The translations under genes and the position numbers were made by a program. Below the pieces are notes generated by a model. That model saw only the letters and a list, made by a program, of their open reading frames with translations, did no database searches and was not told where the DNA came from. From the NCBI RefSeq assembly GCF_006539945.1, contig NZ_BJNZ01000024.1, positions 1-64,000 of the forward strand: a DNA stretch of 64,000 nucleotides. Reading direction: 5' to 3'. Each line of letters begins with the position of its first letter. Position 1 is the stretch's first letter. Source of the stretch: Cellulosimicrobium cellulans. Its GTDB lineage: Bacteria > Actinomycetota > Actinomycetes > Actinomycetales > Cellulomonadaceae. This document shows, in pieces, positions 8,404-16,662 of this stretch.

Positions 8404-8757
8404 GTGATGTTCCGCATCGACCCGCAGGCCGACGAGCCGCTGTTCGCACAGCTCGTCGCCCAGGTGCGCCTCGGCGTCGTCCAGGGACGACTCGCGCCGG
8501 GCGAGCGGCTCCCCGCGGCCCGTGAGCTCGCCGAGGCGCTCGACGTCAACGTGCACACCGTGCTGCGCGCCTACCAGGAGCTGCGCGACGAGGGCCTCGT
8601 CGATCTCCGCCGCGGGCGCGGCGCCGTCGTCACGGCACCCGCCGCCGCCGACCTCACGTCGCTGCGGGCCGCCGTCGACCGTGTCGTGGCCGAGGCCCGC
8701 GCCCTCGCGCTGCCGCCCGAGACCGTCCTGACACTCTTGAAGGAGGCCCTCCGATGA
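8404..8757 (+). CDS. GntR-family transcriptional regulator (YtrA-like, short)
   Basis: A 117-residue regulator with an N-terminal winged helix-turn-helix (about residues 10-75; PLFAQLVAQVRLGVVQGRL and the recognition segment AEALDVNVHTVLRAYQEL) and only a short helical C-terminal tail for dimerisation, as in the YtrA subfamily, which typically controls adjacent membrane-protein genes. The GTG at 8404 fits a leaderless mRNA (TAGAGT ends 6 nt before it); ATG at 8407 is an alternative. Its stop overlaps the start of the DUF1648 membrane gene (ATGA). The palindrome at 8368-8390 is the likely binding site. The effector is unknown. Confidence 0.9.
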   Translation: MMFRIDPQADEPLFAQLVAQVRLGVVQGRLAPGERLPAARELAEALDVNVHTVLRAYQELRDEGLVDLRRGRGAVVTAPAAADLTSLRAAVDRVVAEARALALPPETVLTLLKEALR

Positions 8758-9767
8758 CCCCAGCCACCCCACGCGCACCCGGACGACCGACCGAGGACGA
8801 CCACCCGCGCCCGGGCGACCACCGCGCGCTCGCGCTCCTCGTCGGCGCCGCAGGAGCGGTCGTCACCGTGGTCGCGGCGCTCGTCGCGTGGAGCTGGTCT
8901 GCAGACCTCCCCGACCCGGTGGCGATCCACTGGGGCACGGGCGGCGCCGACGGCTTCGCATCGCTCGGTGCGGCGGTCGCGGGCAGCACGGCCCTGGGCC
9001 TGGTCGCCTCGGCGGGGTTCGCGGCGATGACGGCGTTCCTGGGGCGGTCGGCCGCGAACCGGCGGGTCGCCGCGGGGGTCGCCGTCGGGCTCCCGGTCAT
9101 GCTCGCGGCTCTCACCCTCGGGTCGCTCTGGATCCAGCGCGGCCTCGCCGACGCCCACGACTTCGGCGGCGTGAGCGCCGTCACGGCTGTCGCGCTGGGC
9201 ACCGGTCTCCTCGTGGGCGTCGCGGTCGGGGTGCTGATCCCGGGCGACCGCCCGGACCCGACCGCCGCCGGGGTCCCCGACGACGCACCCCGGGTCGCCC
9301 TGCGCCCGGGCGAGCGCGCCGCGTGGGTCGGGCGCGTGAGCGGCGGGCCGACGGTGCTCGTCGCGATGGGCGCGATCGTCCTCACCACGGTCCTGGCGGT
9401 CGTCCTGCGCGAGTGGGCGCTCCTCCTCGTACCCGTGGTCCTGGGGCTGCTGCTCGCGGCGATGATGTCGTGGGTCGTGCGCGTCGACGAGGGCGGGCTG
9501 TCGGTCCGGTCGACCCTGGGCTTCCCCCGCACGCGCGTCCCCGCCGACGAGGTCGTGCGGGCCGACGTCGTCGACGTCTCGCCGCTGCGCGACTTCGGCG
9601 GCTGGGGCTGGCGCGCCGGTCGGGACGGCGCCGTGGGCATCGTCGTGCGTGCCGGCGAGTCGCTGCGCGTCGAGCGCACGGGCGGCCGCGCGCTCGTGGT
9701 CACGGTCGACGACGCCGGGACCGCGGCGGCGCTCCTCAACACCCTCGCCGACCGAGCACGCCGCTGA
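8754..9767 (+). CDS. DUF1648 domain-containing membrane protein
   Basis: A 337-residue protein with several transmembrane helices (about residues 25-45, 73-92, 103-120, 140-162, 200-240) and a C-terminal soluble domain of ~95 residues. The segment ADLPDPVAIHWGTGGADGFAS after the first helix is the DUF1648 signature, seen in SdpI-like immunity proteins and proteins paired with GntR/YtrA regulators. It overlaps gntR by 4 nt, so the two form one unit under the upstream operator. Biochemical function unknown; a role in envelope stress or antimicrobial-peptide immunity is only a family-level guess. Confidence 0.82.
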   Translation: MTPATPRAPGRPTEDDHPRPGDHRALALLVGAAGAVVTVVAALVAWSWSADLPDPVAIHWGTGGADGFASLGAAVAGSTALGLVASAGFAAMTAFLGRSAANRRVAAGVAVGLPVMLAALTLGSLWIQRGLADAHDFGGVSAVTAVALGTGLLVGVAVGVLIPGDRPDPTAAGVPDDAPRVALRPGERAAWVGRVSGGPTVLVAMGAIVLTTVLAVVLREWALLLVPVVLGLLLAAMMSWVVRVDEGGLSVRSTLGFPRTRVPADEVVRADVVDVSPLRDFGGWGWRAGRDGAVGIVVRAGESLRVERTGGRALVVTVDDAGTAAALLNTLADRARR

Positions 9768-9869
9768 CCCTCGGCGCGGAGGGGTCGCGCCGCGGCGTCG
9801 GCGCCGCGGTCTGGCGCGGCGTCGTGCGCGGCGGCGCCCGGGACCACCCGCGACCGGCGCCGGATCGGC

Positions 9870-9944
9870 TAGTGTGGGACCGGGCGGTACCCGAGACTCC
9901 GCGTACCGGATACCCCCTGCCCGGCGCGCGACCGGGTACCGCCC
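9870..9944 (+). promoter_or_regulatory. -10 element and 12-bp inverted repeat in the leader of the LLM oxidoreductase gene
   Basis: TAGTGT (9870-9875) resembles a -10 element and would start RNA near 9882. A perfect 12-bp inverted repeat then follows: GGGCGGTACCCG at 9882-9893 and CGGGTACCGCCC at 9933-9944, with a 39-nt loop. In RNA it would form a stem at the very 5' end of a ~160-nt leader. It could be an operator pair or a leader structure. Confidence 0.5.
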
Positions 9945-10039
9945 GCACCCCGACCCCGCGCACGACGCCCCGGCACGCCGCCGGGCGCCCGGTGCGCGGG
10001 CGCACCCCGTACGACGACCCTCGACGAGGAGGAGCCCGC

Positions 10040-11083
10040 ATGCGTCTCGGCATCCACACCGGCTACTGGTCGGCCGGTCCCCCGGACGGCATCCAGGACG
10101 CGATCGTCGCGGCGGACCGCCTCGGCGTCGACTCCGTGTGGACCGCGGAGGCCTACGGGTCCGACGCCTTCACGCCGCTCGCCTGGTGGGGCTCGCGCAC
10201 GTCCCGCATCCGGCTCGGGACCGCCGTCGCGCAGCTCTCCGCCCGCACCCCCACCGCCACCGCGATGGCCGCGCTGACGATGGACCACCTCTCGGGCGGC
10301 CGGTTCGTCCTGGGGCTCGGCGTCTCGGGGCCGCAGGTCGTCGAGGGCTGGTACGGCCAGCCGTACGCCCGCCCGCTCGCCCGCACGCGCGAGTACGTCC
10401 AGGTCGTGCGCGACGTCCTGCGTCGCGAGGCGCCCGTCACGTCGGCAGGGCCGCACTACCCGCTCCCCCTGCCCGACGGCACCGGCCTGGGCAAGCCGCT
10501 GCGCTCGACCGTGCACCCGCTGCGCGCGGACCTGCCGATCCACCTCGCCGCGGAGGGGCCCAAGAACATCGCGCTCGCGGCCGAGATCGCCGACGGGTGG
10601 CTCCCGCTCTTCTACTCGCCCCGCATGGACGCGACGTTCCGCGAGCTCCTCGCCGACGGCTTCGCGCGACGTGCCCCCGAACGCTCGCCCGAGTCCGCGT
10701 TCGAGGTGAGCGCGACGGTGCCCGTCGTCGTGCGCGAGCACGTCGAGCAGGCCGCGGACCAGATGCGCCCGTTCCTCGCGCTGTACGTGGGGGGCATGGG
10801 CGCCAAGGGCGCGAACTTCCACCGCGACGCGCTCGACCGCCTCGGGTACGCCGAGGCGTGCGACGAGATCCAGGCGCACTACCTCGCCGGGCGCAAGGAC
10901 CTCGCGGCCGCCGCCGTCCCGACGGCGATGGTCGAGGACGTCGCGCTCGTCGGGCCGCCGGAGAAGATCGCGCGGGACCTCTCCGCGTGGCGCGACACCG
11001 CCGTGACGACGCTCCTCGTCCAGGGCGACGCGACGGCCGTGCAGACGCTCGCCCCGCTCCTCGCACCACGACCTCCTCGCTGA
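10040..11083 (+). CDS. LLM-class F420-dependent oxidoreductase
   Basis: A luciferase-like-monooxygenase-fold enzyme of 347 residues that probably uses coenzyme F420. Visible features are the N-terminal MRLGIHTGYW strand, VDSVWTAEAYGSDAFTPLAW, the SGGRFVLGLGVSGPQVVEGWYG cofactor-binding region, and IHLAAEGPKNIALAAEIADGW. Overall it resembles mycobacterial Rv3520c-type proteins, whose substrates are unknown. The ATG at 10040 has GAGGAGGAG upstream; the frame is open much further but the upstream part is not conserved-looking. A long leader with an inverted repeat precedes it. It is convergent with the alkyltransferase-like gene, with a weak 7-bp hairpin (11097-11121) between. Confidence 0.88.
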   Translation: MRLGIHTGYWSAGPPDGIQDAIVAADRLGVDSVWTAEAYGSDAFTPLAWWGSRTSRIRLGTAVAQLSARTPTATAMAALTMDHLSGGRFVLGLGVSGPQVVEGWYGQPYARPLARTREYVQVVRDVLRREAPVTSAGPHYPLPLPDGTGLGKPLRSTVHPLRADLPIHLAAEGPKNIALAAEIADGWLPLFYSPRMDATFRELLADGFARRAPERSPESAFEVSATVPVVVREHVEQAADQMRPFLALYVGGMGAKGANFHRDALDRLGYAEACDEIQAHYLAGRKDLAAAAVPTAMVEDVALVGPPEKIARDLSAWRDTAVTTLLVQGDATAVQTLAPLLAPRPPR

Positions 11084-11134
11084 GCGCCGGTCACCTGTCG
11101 TCCCGCGGTCGCCCGGACGACGGATGCCCTGCAC

Positions 11135-11551
11135 TCAACGGTCGGGGGTGTCGTCCTCGGGGAACCAGACCGCGCGGCGCAGGTCGACGCGACGGCCGTC
11201 GCGCGACAGCGGGCACCCCTCGGCGCGCAGCTCGGTGAGCGCCGCGTCGAGGTGGTGCGCGGGCGGCGAGCCGGCCGCGTTGACGACACGCCACCACGGG
11301 ACCGGCGCACCGTCGTCGTCGACGCCGGAGGACCCCGCGAGCACCTGGCCGACCTGGCGCGGTCCGCCGCGGTGCAGCGTCTCGGCGACGATCTCCGCGA
11401 CGAGCCCGTAGGTCATGGCGCGTGCCGGCGGGATGCGCCGGACGAGCGCGAGCACGGCGCCCGCGTACTCGGCGGCGAGCGCCGTGCGGTCCGTGCCGAG
11501 GTCGCGTGCCGGGGTCCGGTCCGCGGTCGATCCTCCCGTGCGTCGTGCCAT
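11135..11551 (-). CDS. Alkyltransferase-like (ATL) DNA-binding protein, MGMT family
   Basis: A 138-residue relative of O6-methylguanine-DNA methyltransferase. It keeps the helix-turn-helix region (YGLVAEIV, then GGPRQVGQVLAGS) and the Arg-flanked active-site strand, but the acceptor motif PCHRV is replaced by PWWRVVNAAG, so the methyl-accepting cysteine is missing. ATL proteins flip and flag O6-alkylguanine for nucleotide excision repair without removing the alkyl group. The ATG at 11551 is preceded by TAGGGT ending 8 nt upstream, suggesting a leaderless mRNA. It is divergent from the acetyltransferase gene. Confidence 0.88.
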   Translation of the reverse strand: MARRTGGSTADRTPARDLGTDRTALAAEYAGAVLALVRRIPPARAMTYGLVAEIVAETLHRGGPRQVGQVLAGSSGVDDDGAPVPWWRVVNAAGSPPAHHLDAALTELRAEGCPLSRDGRRVDLRRAVWFPEDDTPDR

Positions 11552-11617
11552 GGGTCCCGACCCTAGTCGCCGCATTTGTCCTGGCACGACGGGTGGCGAG
11601 CCGGGAGGATCGGGGCC

Positions 11618-12958
11618 ATGAGCGACCACCGCCCCGCACGCCTCCCCGACGGCTACGAGCTCGTCCCTCTCTCGGCGTCCGACCTCCGCGACGTGCTGGA
11701 GCTGGACACCACGACGTTCCCGTCCCCGGTCGAGGTCGACGAGCTCGTCGACCTCCCGTTCCCGCTCACGTGGGAGCGCACGCTCGGCGTGACGGTCGAG
11801 CACGAGGACGACGACGCGCCGCCCGTCGACGGCGCGCGTCCCGTGCGTCGCGAGCTCGTCGGGATGCATGCCTCGTACCCCTTCGCGCGGTTCCCCGTCC
11901 CCGGGGCGACCGCGCCGGTCGCCGGCCTCACGTGGGTGGGCGTCCACCCGGGTCACCGCCGCCGCGGGATCCTCTCCGCCATGATCGACACGCACCTCGC
12001 GCGGTGCCGCGAGCGCGGCGAGCCCGTGTCGGCGCTCTTCGCCGCGGAGGCGGCCATCTACGGGCGCTTCGGCTACGGCAAGGCTGCGGACGACCTGCGG
12101 CTCACCGTGCCGCGCGGCGCCGCGCTGCGCGACGTCCCCGGCGCCGAGCGCCACACCGTCCGCATCGAGCGGGCCGACCGCGAGCGCCACGGCGCGCTCG
12201 TCGCCGCGCTCCACGAGCGGGCGGGCGCCGACGCGAGCGGTCAGGGTGCCGGGATCAACCGGCCCGGGTGGGCGACACGCGAGACGCCCGAGCTCCAGGC
12301 CACGTTCTGGGACGACGCGAAGGTGTGGCGCAAGGACCGCGAGCCGACGCGCATCGCGATCGTCGAGCTCGACGGCGAGCCGCGCGGGTACGCACGGTTC
12401 CACCGCAAGCTGACCTGGGAGGTCACCGGGCCGCGCGGTCCGGTGAGCACCGGCGAGGTCGTGGCGCTGGACGCCGCGGCGGCACGCGCGCTGTGGGGCG
12501 TGCTCACCGACCTCGACCTGACGCACGAGGTGACGCCCTTCATGCTGCCGGTGGACGACGTCGTGACGAGCCTCCTCGTGGACCCGCGCTCCGCGTCGCC
12601 GCGCCTCGCGGACAACCTCTGGGTGCGCGTCGTGGACGTGCCGGCCGCGCTCGCCGCGCGACGCTACGCGGCGGACGTGGACGTGGTCCTGCACGTGACG
12701 GACGAGCGCCTGCCGCACAACGCGGGCCGCTGGCGGCTGCGTGCCGGGGCCTTCGGGGACGCGACGGCCGAGCGCACCGAGGACGCGGCGGACCTCTCGC
12801 TGGACGTGCGCGAGCTCGGCGCCGTCTACCTCGGCGGGGCGTCGCTCGCGGCCCTCGGCGCCGCAGGCCTCGTCACCGAGCACTCCCCCGGCACCCTCGC
12901 CCGCGCGGGCGCGGCGTTCGGCTGGCCGATCGCCCCGGTGTGCAGCTGGGTCTTCTGA
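11618..12958 (+). CDS. GNAT-family N-acetyltransferase, Eis-like
   Basis: A 446-residue protein with the three-part Eis layout: an N-terminal GNAT domain, a second GNAT-like domain and a C-terminal sterol-carrier-like domain. The acetyl-CoA loop is VHPGHRRRGILSAMI, followed by the Eis-typical IYGRFGYGKA containing the catalytic Tyr. The chain ends in VCSWVF; in Eis the free C-terminal carboxylate of a final Phe acts in catalysis, and it is kept here. Mycobacterial Eis acetylates aminoglycosides and other amines at several positions; the natural substrate here is unknown. The ATG at 11618 has GGGAGGA upstream. It ends 3 nt from the convergent glycosylase gene. Confidence 0.9.
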   Translation: MSDHRPARLPDGYELVPLSASDLRDVLELDTTTFPSPVEVDELVDLPFPLTWERTLGVTVEHEDDDAPPVDGARPVRRELVGMHASYPFARFPVPGATAPVAGLTWVGVHPGHRRRGILSAMIDTHLARCRERGEPVSALFAAEAAIYGRFGYGKAADDLRLTVPRGAALRDVPGAERHTVRIERADRERHGALVAALHERAGADASGQGAGINRPGWATRETPELQATFWDDAKVWRKDREPTRIAIVELDGEPRGYARFHRKLTWEVTGPRGPVSTGEVVALDAAAARALWGVLTDLDLTHEVTPFMLPVDDVVTSLLVDPRSASPRLADNLWVRVVDVPAALAARRYAADVDVVLHVTDERLPHNAGRWRLRAGAFGDATAERTEDAADLSLDVRELGAVYLGGASLAALGAAGLVTEHSPGTLARAGAAFGWPIAPVCSWVF

Positions 12959-12961
12959 GGC

Positions 12962-13987
12962 TCACGCCTGGCAGACGCCGCACCAGTAGAGGTTGCGCCC
13001 GGCGAGCTCCTTGAGCAGCACGGGCGTGCCGCACACGCGGCACGGCAGCCCGTCCCGGTGGTAGACGTAGAACGCCTCGTCCGCCGGGACCGCGTCAGGC
13101 GCGTCGTCGGTGTTCTGCCGCACGCGGCGGCGCCCGGGCAGCGCGTCGAGGACGTCGGCCGTGGGGGCTGCGCCGTCCCGGTCCTCGGGTCGGGTCGTGA
13201 CGATCGCTCCCGTCCGGGTGCCGTCGCGCAGGAGGACGACGAGGTCGTCCCACAGGGCGCGCAGGTCCTCGGCGGGCACGTCCCGGCCGGGGCGCATCGG
13301 GTCGAGCCGCGCGCGGAACAGGGACTCCGCGCGGTAGATGTTGCCGACGCCGGCGACGACGTCCTGGTTCATGAGGAGCAGCCCGACGGCGCTGCGCGAG
13401 CGCCGCACGGCGGCGACGAACTCCTCGCGCGGGTCGCCCTCGCCGGGAGCGGCGTCGCGGATCGGGTCGGGCCCGAGCCGGTCCTCGACCGCCCGCTTCT
13501 CCTCCCCCGTGACGACCTCGCACGCCGTGGGCCCGGTGAGGTCGGCGACGGCGTGCGTCCCCACGAGCCGCACGCGCACCGCGCCGCGGGGCGGCGGGGG
13601 CGACCACGCGTCGTCGGGCTCGGGCGCACCCGGACCCGCCGGGACCGTCTCGCGCTCCCCGATGCGCCGCCGCGGGGCGCCGATCGCGTGCACGACGGCG
13701 GTGCTGCCGTCGCCCGTGAACGTCCAGGCGCCGTAGAGGCCGAGGTGGACGCGGAGCCAGCGCACGTCGTCGGGCCGCCCGGCGGTCCCCTGACCGAGGA
13801 GCGTCGGGTCGGCGAACCCGAGGAAGAGCTGCTTGCCCCACGCCTCGCTCGCGACGAGCACGTGCCCGTCGAGCACGGCCGCGCCCGCGGCGAACCGGCC
13901 CTGCGGGCTGCTCACCGCCAGCGTCTCGCCCGTGAAGAGCTCGCCGAACGCGCGCGCGAGCCGGTGGACGGTGTGCCCCTCGGGCAC
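12962..13987 (-). CDS. Fpg/Nei-family DNA glycosylase (Nei-type)
   Basis: A bifunctional DNA glycosylase/AP lyase for oxidised bases. The product (341 residues) begins MPEGHT, giving the catalytic Pro2 and Glu3 with the Nei-type His5, has the H2TH region around VGNIYRAESLFRARLDP, and ends in a C4 zinc finger (CRVCG, then CGVC). MPEGHT and the ~340-residue length match actinobacterial Nei-like enzymes better than Fpg (MPELPE). The start is GTG at 13987, directly after the rpiB stop at 13989, so it is coupled to rpiB. This rpiB-nei order occurs in other actinobacteria. Confidence 0.92.
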   Translation of the reverse strand: MPEGHTVHRLARAFGELFTGETLAVSSPQGRFAAGAAVLDGHVLVASEAWGKQLFLGFADPTLLGQGTAGRPDDVRWLRVHLGLYGAWTFTGDGSTAVVHAIGAPRRRIGERETVPAGPGAPEPDDAWSPPPPRGAVRVRLVGTHAVADLTGPTACEVVTGEEKRAVEDRLGPDPIRDAAPGEGDPREEFVAAVRRSRSAVGLLLMNQDVVAGVGNIYRAESLFRARLDPMRPGRDVPAEDLRALWDDLVVLLRDGTRTGAIVTTRPEDRDGAAPTADVLDALPGRRRVRQNTDDAPDAVPADEAFYVYHRDGLPCRVCGTPVLLKELAGRNLYWCGVCQA

Positions 13988-13988
13988 G

Positions 13989-14450
13989 TCAGGCGGAGGT
14001 GCCGCGCGTCGCCTCGTACGCCGCGAGCTGGTCGATCCGGCGCTGGTGGCGCGGGTCGCCGCTGAACGGCTCGGCGAGGAACGCGTCGACGAGCTCGACG
14101 GCCTCGTCGACCGAGTGCTGGCGCGCGCCCACCGCGACGACGTTCGCGTCGTTGTGCTGGCGGCCGAGGCGTGCGGTCTCGAGGTTCCACGCGAGCGCGG
14201 CGCGCACGCCGACGACCTTGTTGGCCGCGATCTGCTCCCCGTTGCCCGATCCGCCGATCACGACGCCGAGCGAGCCCGGCTCGGCGGCGACCGCCTCGCC
14301 CGCCGCGAAGCAGAACGACGGGTAGTCGTCCTGCGCGTCGTAGGTGTGGGCCCCGTGGTCGACGACGTCGTGCCCCGCGGCCTCGAGGTGCTCGACGAGA
14401 TGGGTCTTGAGCTCGTAGCCGGCGTGGTCCGCGGCGAGGTGAACGCGCAT
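13989..14450 (-). CDS. rpiB: Ribose-5-phosphate isomerase B
   Basis: Interconverts ribose-5-phosphate and ribulose-5-phosphate in the pentose phosphate pathway. The 153-residue protein has the RpiB N-terminus MRVHLAADHAGYELK and the GGSGNGEQIAANKV loop. In the second, Glu replaces the catalytic Cys of enteric RpiB, as in mycobacterial enzymes that use a glutamate. The start ATG at 14450 is preceded by CATGAT ending 6 nt upstream, so the mRNA is probably leaderless. It is divergent from the M13 peptidase gene, 60 nt away. Confidence 0.95.
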   Translation of the reverse strand: MRVHLAADHAGYELKTHLVEHLEAAGHDVVDHGAHTYDAQDDYPSFCFAAGEAVAAEPGSLGVVIGGSGNGEQIAANKVVGVRAALAWNLETARLGRQHNDANVVAVGARQHSVDEAVELVDAFLAEPFSGDPRHQRRIDQLAAYEATRGTSA

Positions 14451-14510
14451 GGGCCCATCATGCCTCAGCGAGGCACCGGGACGTCGGGGGGAGGCCGTAG
14501 CCTGAGACGC

Positions 14511-16574
14511 ATGACACAGACCTCCCCGACGTCCACGCCCGCGTCCTCGTCCGGCACGACCGGCACCGTCGGCACCGAGCGCTCCGGCATCGACCTGGAC
14601 GCGCTGGACCCCGTCGTCCGGCCGCAGGACGACCTGTACCGCCACGTCAACGGGCGCTGGCTCGCGACGCACGAGATCCCGGCCGACCGTGCCATGGACG
14701 GCGCGTTCCGCGCGCTGCACGACGCCGCCGAGGTCCACGTGCGCGAGATCATCACCGACCTCGGCGAGCAGGTGGCGTCCGGCGCCGGGGACGTCGGCGC
14801 GGACGCCGCGAAGGTCGGGGCGCTCTACGCGAGCTTCATGGACACCGACCGGATCGAGGCGCTCGGCACGACACCGCTCCAGACCGACCTCGCGCTGATC
14901 GCGGCCGCGACGACGCAGGCCGAGCTCACGGGCACGCTCGGCGCGCTCCAGCGCACCGGGGGCGCGGGCGCCGTCGGCTTCTGGGTGGACAACGACGCGA
15001 AGGACCCCGAGCGGTACGTCGCCTACCTCTTCCAGTCCGGGCTCGGGCTGCCCGACGAGGCGTACTACCGGGAGGACCAGTACGCGCCGGTGCGCGAGAA
15101 GTACGTGCCGCACGTCGCGCGCATGCTCGCCCTCGCCGGCGTCACGGCCGAGACGTGGGGCGCGGCGCCCGAGGACGCGGCCGTCCGGATCCTGGCGCTG
15201 GAGACCAAGCTGGCGGCGAAGCACTGGGACGTCGTGCGCGACCGCGACGCCGACCTCACCTACAACCCCCGCACGCTCGCCGCCCTCGCCGACGAGGCGC
15301 CCGGGTTCGACTGGCGCGCGTGGGTGCTCGCGCTCGGCGCCCCGCAGGGCTCGCTGGACGACGTCGTCGTGCGCGAGCCGGACTTCGCGGCCGGCTTCGC
15401 CGCGCTGTGGGCGAGCGAGCCGCTCGAGGACTGGAAGCTCTGGATGGTGTACCACCTGGTCACCGCCCGCGCGCCGTACCTCGACGACGAGGTCGTCGAG
15501 GCCAACTTCGACTTCTACGGCCGCACGCTGTCGGGCGCGCAGGAGGTGCGCGAGCGCTGGAAGCGCGGCGTCTCCGTCGTCGAGGGCGCGCTCGGCGAGG
15601 CCGTGGGCGCGCAGTACGTCGCCCGGCACTTCCCGCCCGCGCACAAGGCGCGCATGGAGGAGCTGGTCGCCTACCTCGTCGCCGCGTACCGCGAGTCGAT
15701 CACGACGCTCGAGTGGATGACGGAGGAGACCAAGGAGAAGGCGCTCGCCAAGCTCGAGGCCTTCACCCCCAAGATCGGCTACCCGGTGAAGTGGCGCGAC
15801 TACTCCGCGCTCGTCGTCGAGGCGGACGACCTCGTCGGCAACGTGCGCCGCGCCCACGCGTTCGAGCAGGACCGCGAGCTCGGCAAGATCGGCAAGCCGC
15901 TGGACCGCGACGAGTGGTTCATGACGCCGCAGACCGTCAACGCGTACTACAACCCGGGGATGAACGAGATCGTCTTCCCCGCCGCGATCCTCCAGCCCCC
16001 GTTCTTCGACCCCGAGGCCGAGGACGCGGTGAACTACGGCGGCATCGGTGCCGTGATCGGGCACGAGATCGGGCACGGCTTCGACGACCAGGGCTCCAAG
16101 TACGACGGCGCGGGCCGGCTCGAGGACTGGTGGACGACGACGGACCGCGAGGAGTTCGAGAAGCGCACGAAGGCGCTCATCGCGCAGTACGACGCGTTCC
16201 GCCCCGCCCAGCTCGGCGAGGAGGGACCGCACGTCAACGGTGCGCTGACGATCGGCGAGAACATCGGGGACCTCGGCGGCCTGTCGATCGCGCTCAAGGC
16301 CTACCGGATCGCGCTCGGCCGACCGCTCGACGAGGCACCCGTCGTCGACGGGCTCACGGGGATCGAGCGCGTGTTCCTCGGCTGGGCGCAGGTCTGGCAG
16401 TCGAAGGGCCGGGACGAGGAGGTCGTGCGCCGTATCGCGACCGACCCGCACTCCCCCAACGAGTTCCGCTGCAACGGCGTGGTCCGCAACGTCGACGAGT
16501 TCTACGCCGCCTACGACGTGCAGCCGGGCGACGCGCTGTACCTCGCCCCCGAGGAGCGCGTGCGCATCTGGTGA
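14511..16574 (+). CDS. M13-family zinc metallopeptidase (PepO/neprilysin-like)
   Basis: A 687-residue M13 peptidase. The zinc site is HEIGH (518-522), the distal Glu ligand lies in GENIGDLGG, and the upstream substrate motif is NAYYNPGMNEIVFPAAIL. A C-terminal CNG...YAAYDVQPGDALY segment also matches the family. No signal peptide is seen, so it is probably a cytoplasmic oligopeptidase like PepO. The ATG at 14511 has TAGCCT ending 7 nt upstream and no ribosome site, suggesting a leaderless mRNA. A strong hairpin follows the stop. Confidence 0.95.
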   Translation: MTQTSPTSTPASSSGTTGTVGTERSGIDLDALDPVVRPQDDLYRHVNGRWLATHEIPADRAMDGAFRALHDAAEVHVREIITDLGEQVASGAGDVGADAAKVGALYASFMDTDRIEALGTTPLQTDLALIAAATTQAELTGTLGALQRTGGAGAVGFWVDNDAKDPERYVAYLFQSGLGLPDEAYYREDQYAPVREKYVPHVARMLALAGVTAETWGAAPEDAAVRILALETKLAAKHWDVVRDRDADLTYNPRTLAALADEAPGFDWRAWVLALGAPQGSLDDVVVREPDFAAGFAALWASEPLEDWKLWMVYHLVTARAPYLDDEVVEANFDFYGRTLSGAQEVRERWKRGVSVVEGALGEAVGAQYVARHFPPAHKARMEELVAYLVAAYRESITTLEWMTEETKEKALAKLEAFTPKIGYPVKWRDYSALVVEADDLVGNVRRAHAFEQDRELGKIGKPLDRDEWFMTPQTVNAYYNPGMNEIVFPAAILQPPFFDPEAEDAVNYGGIGAVIGHEIGHGFDDQGSKYDGAGRLEDWWTTTDREEFEKRTKALIAQYDAFRPAQLGEEGPHVNGALTIGENIGDLGGLSIALKAYRIALGRPLDEAPVVDGLTGIERVFLGWAQVWQSKGRDEEVVRRIATDPHSPNEFRCNGVVRNVDEFYAAYDVQPGDALYLAPEERVRIW

Positions 16575-16582
16575 CGGGCGAC

Positions 16583-16625
16583 GACGAGGGGCCCGTGGCG
16601 GTTCGCCCGCCGCGGGCCCCTCGTC
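16583..16625. terminator. Bidirectional terminator between M13 peptidase and proline-rich protein genes
   Basis: A 13-bp outer stem (16583-16595 with 16613-16625) with an inner GGCGG/CCGCC stem and TTCG loop, in the convergent 88-nt gap. Confidence 0.75.
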
Positions 16626-16662
16626 CGTACCGGGTCGGCCCCGGCGCGGTGATCAGAGCTGC

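Noticed and set aside
13989-16451. An 820-codon minus-strand frame across the M13 peptidase gene
   Set aside because: Only its last 153 codons (rpiB) are real; the rest is a shadow of the peptidase with no recognisable domain.
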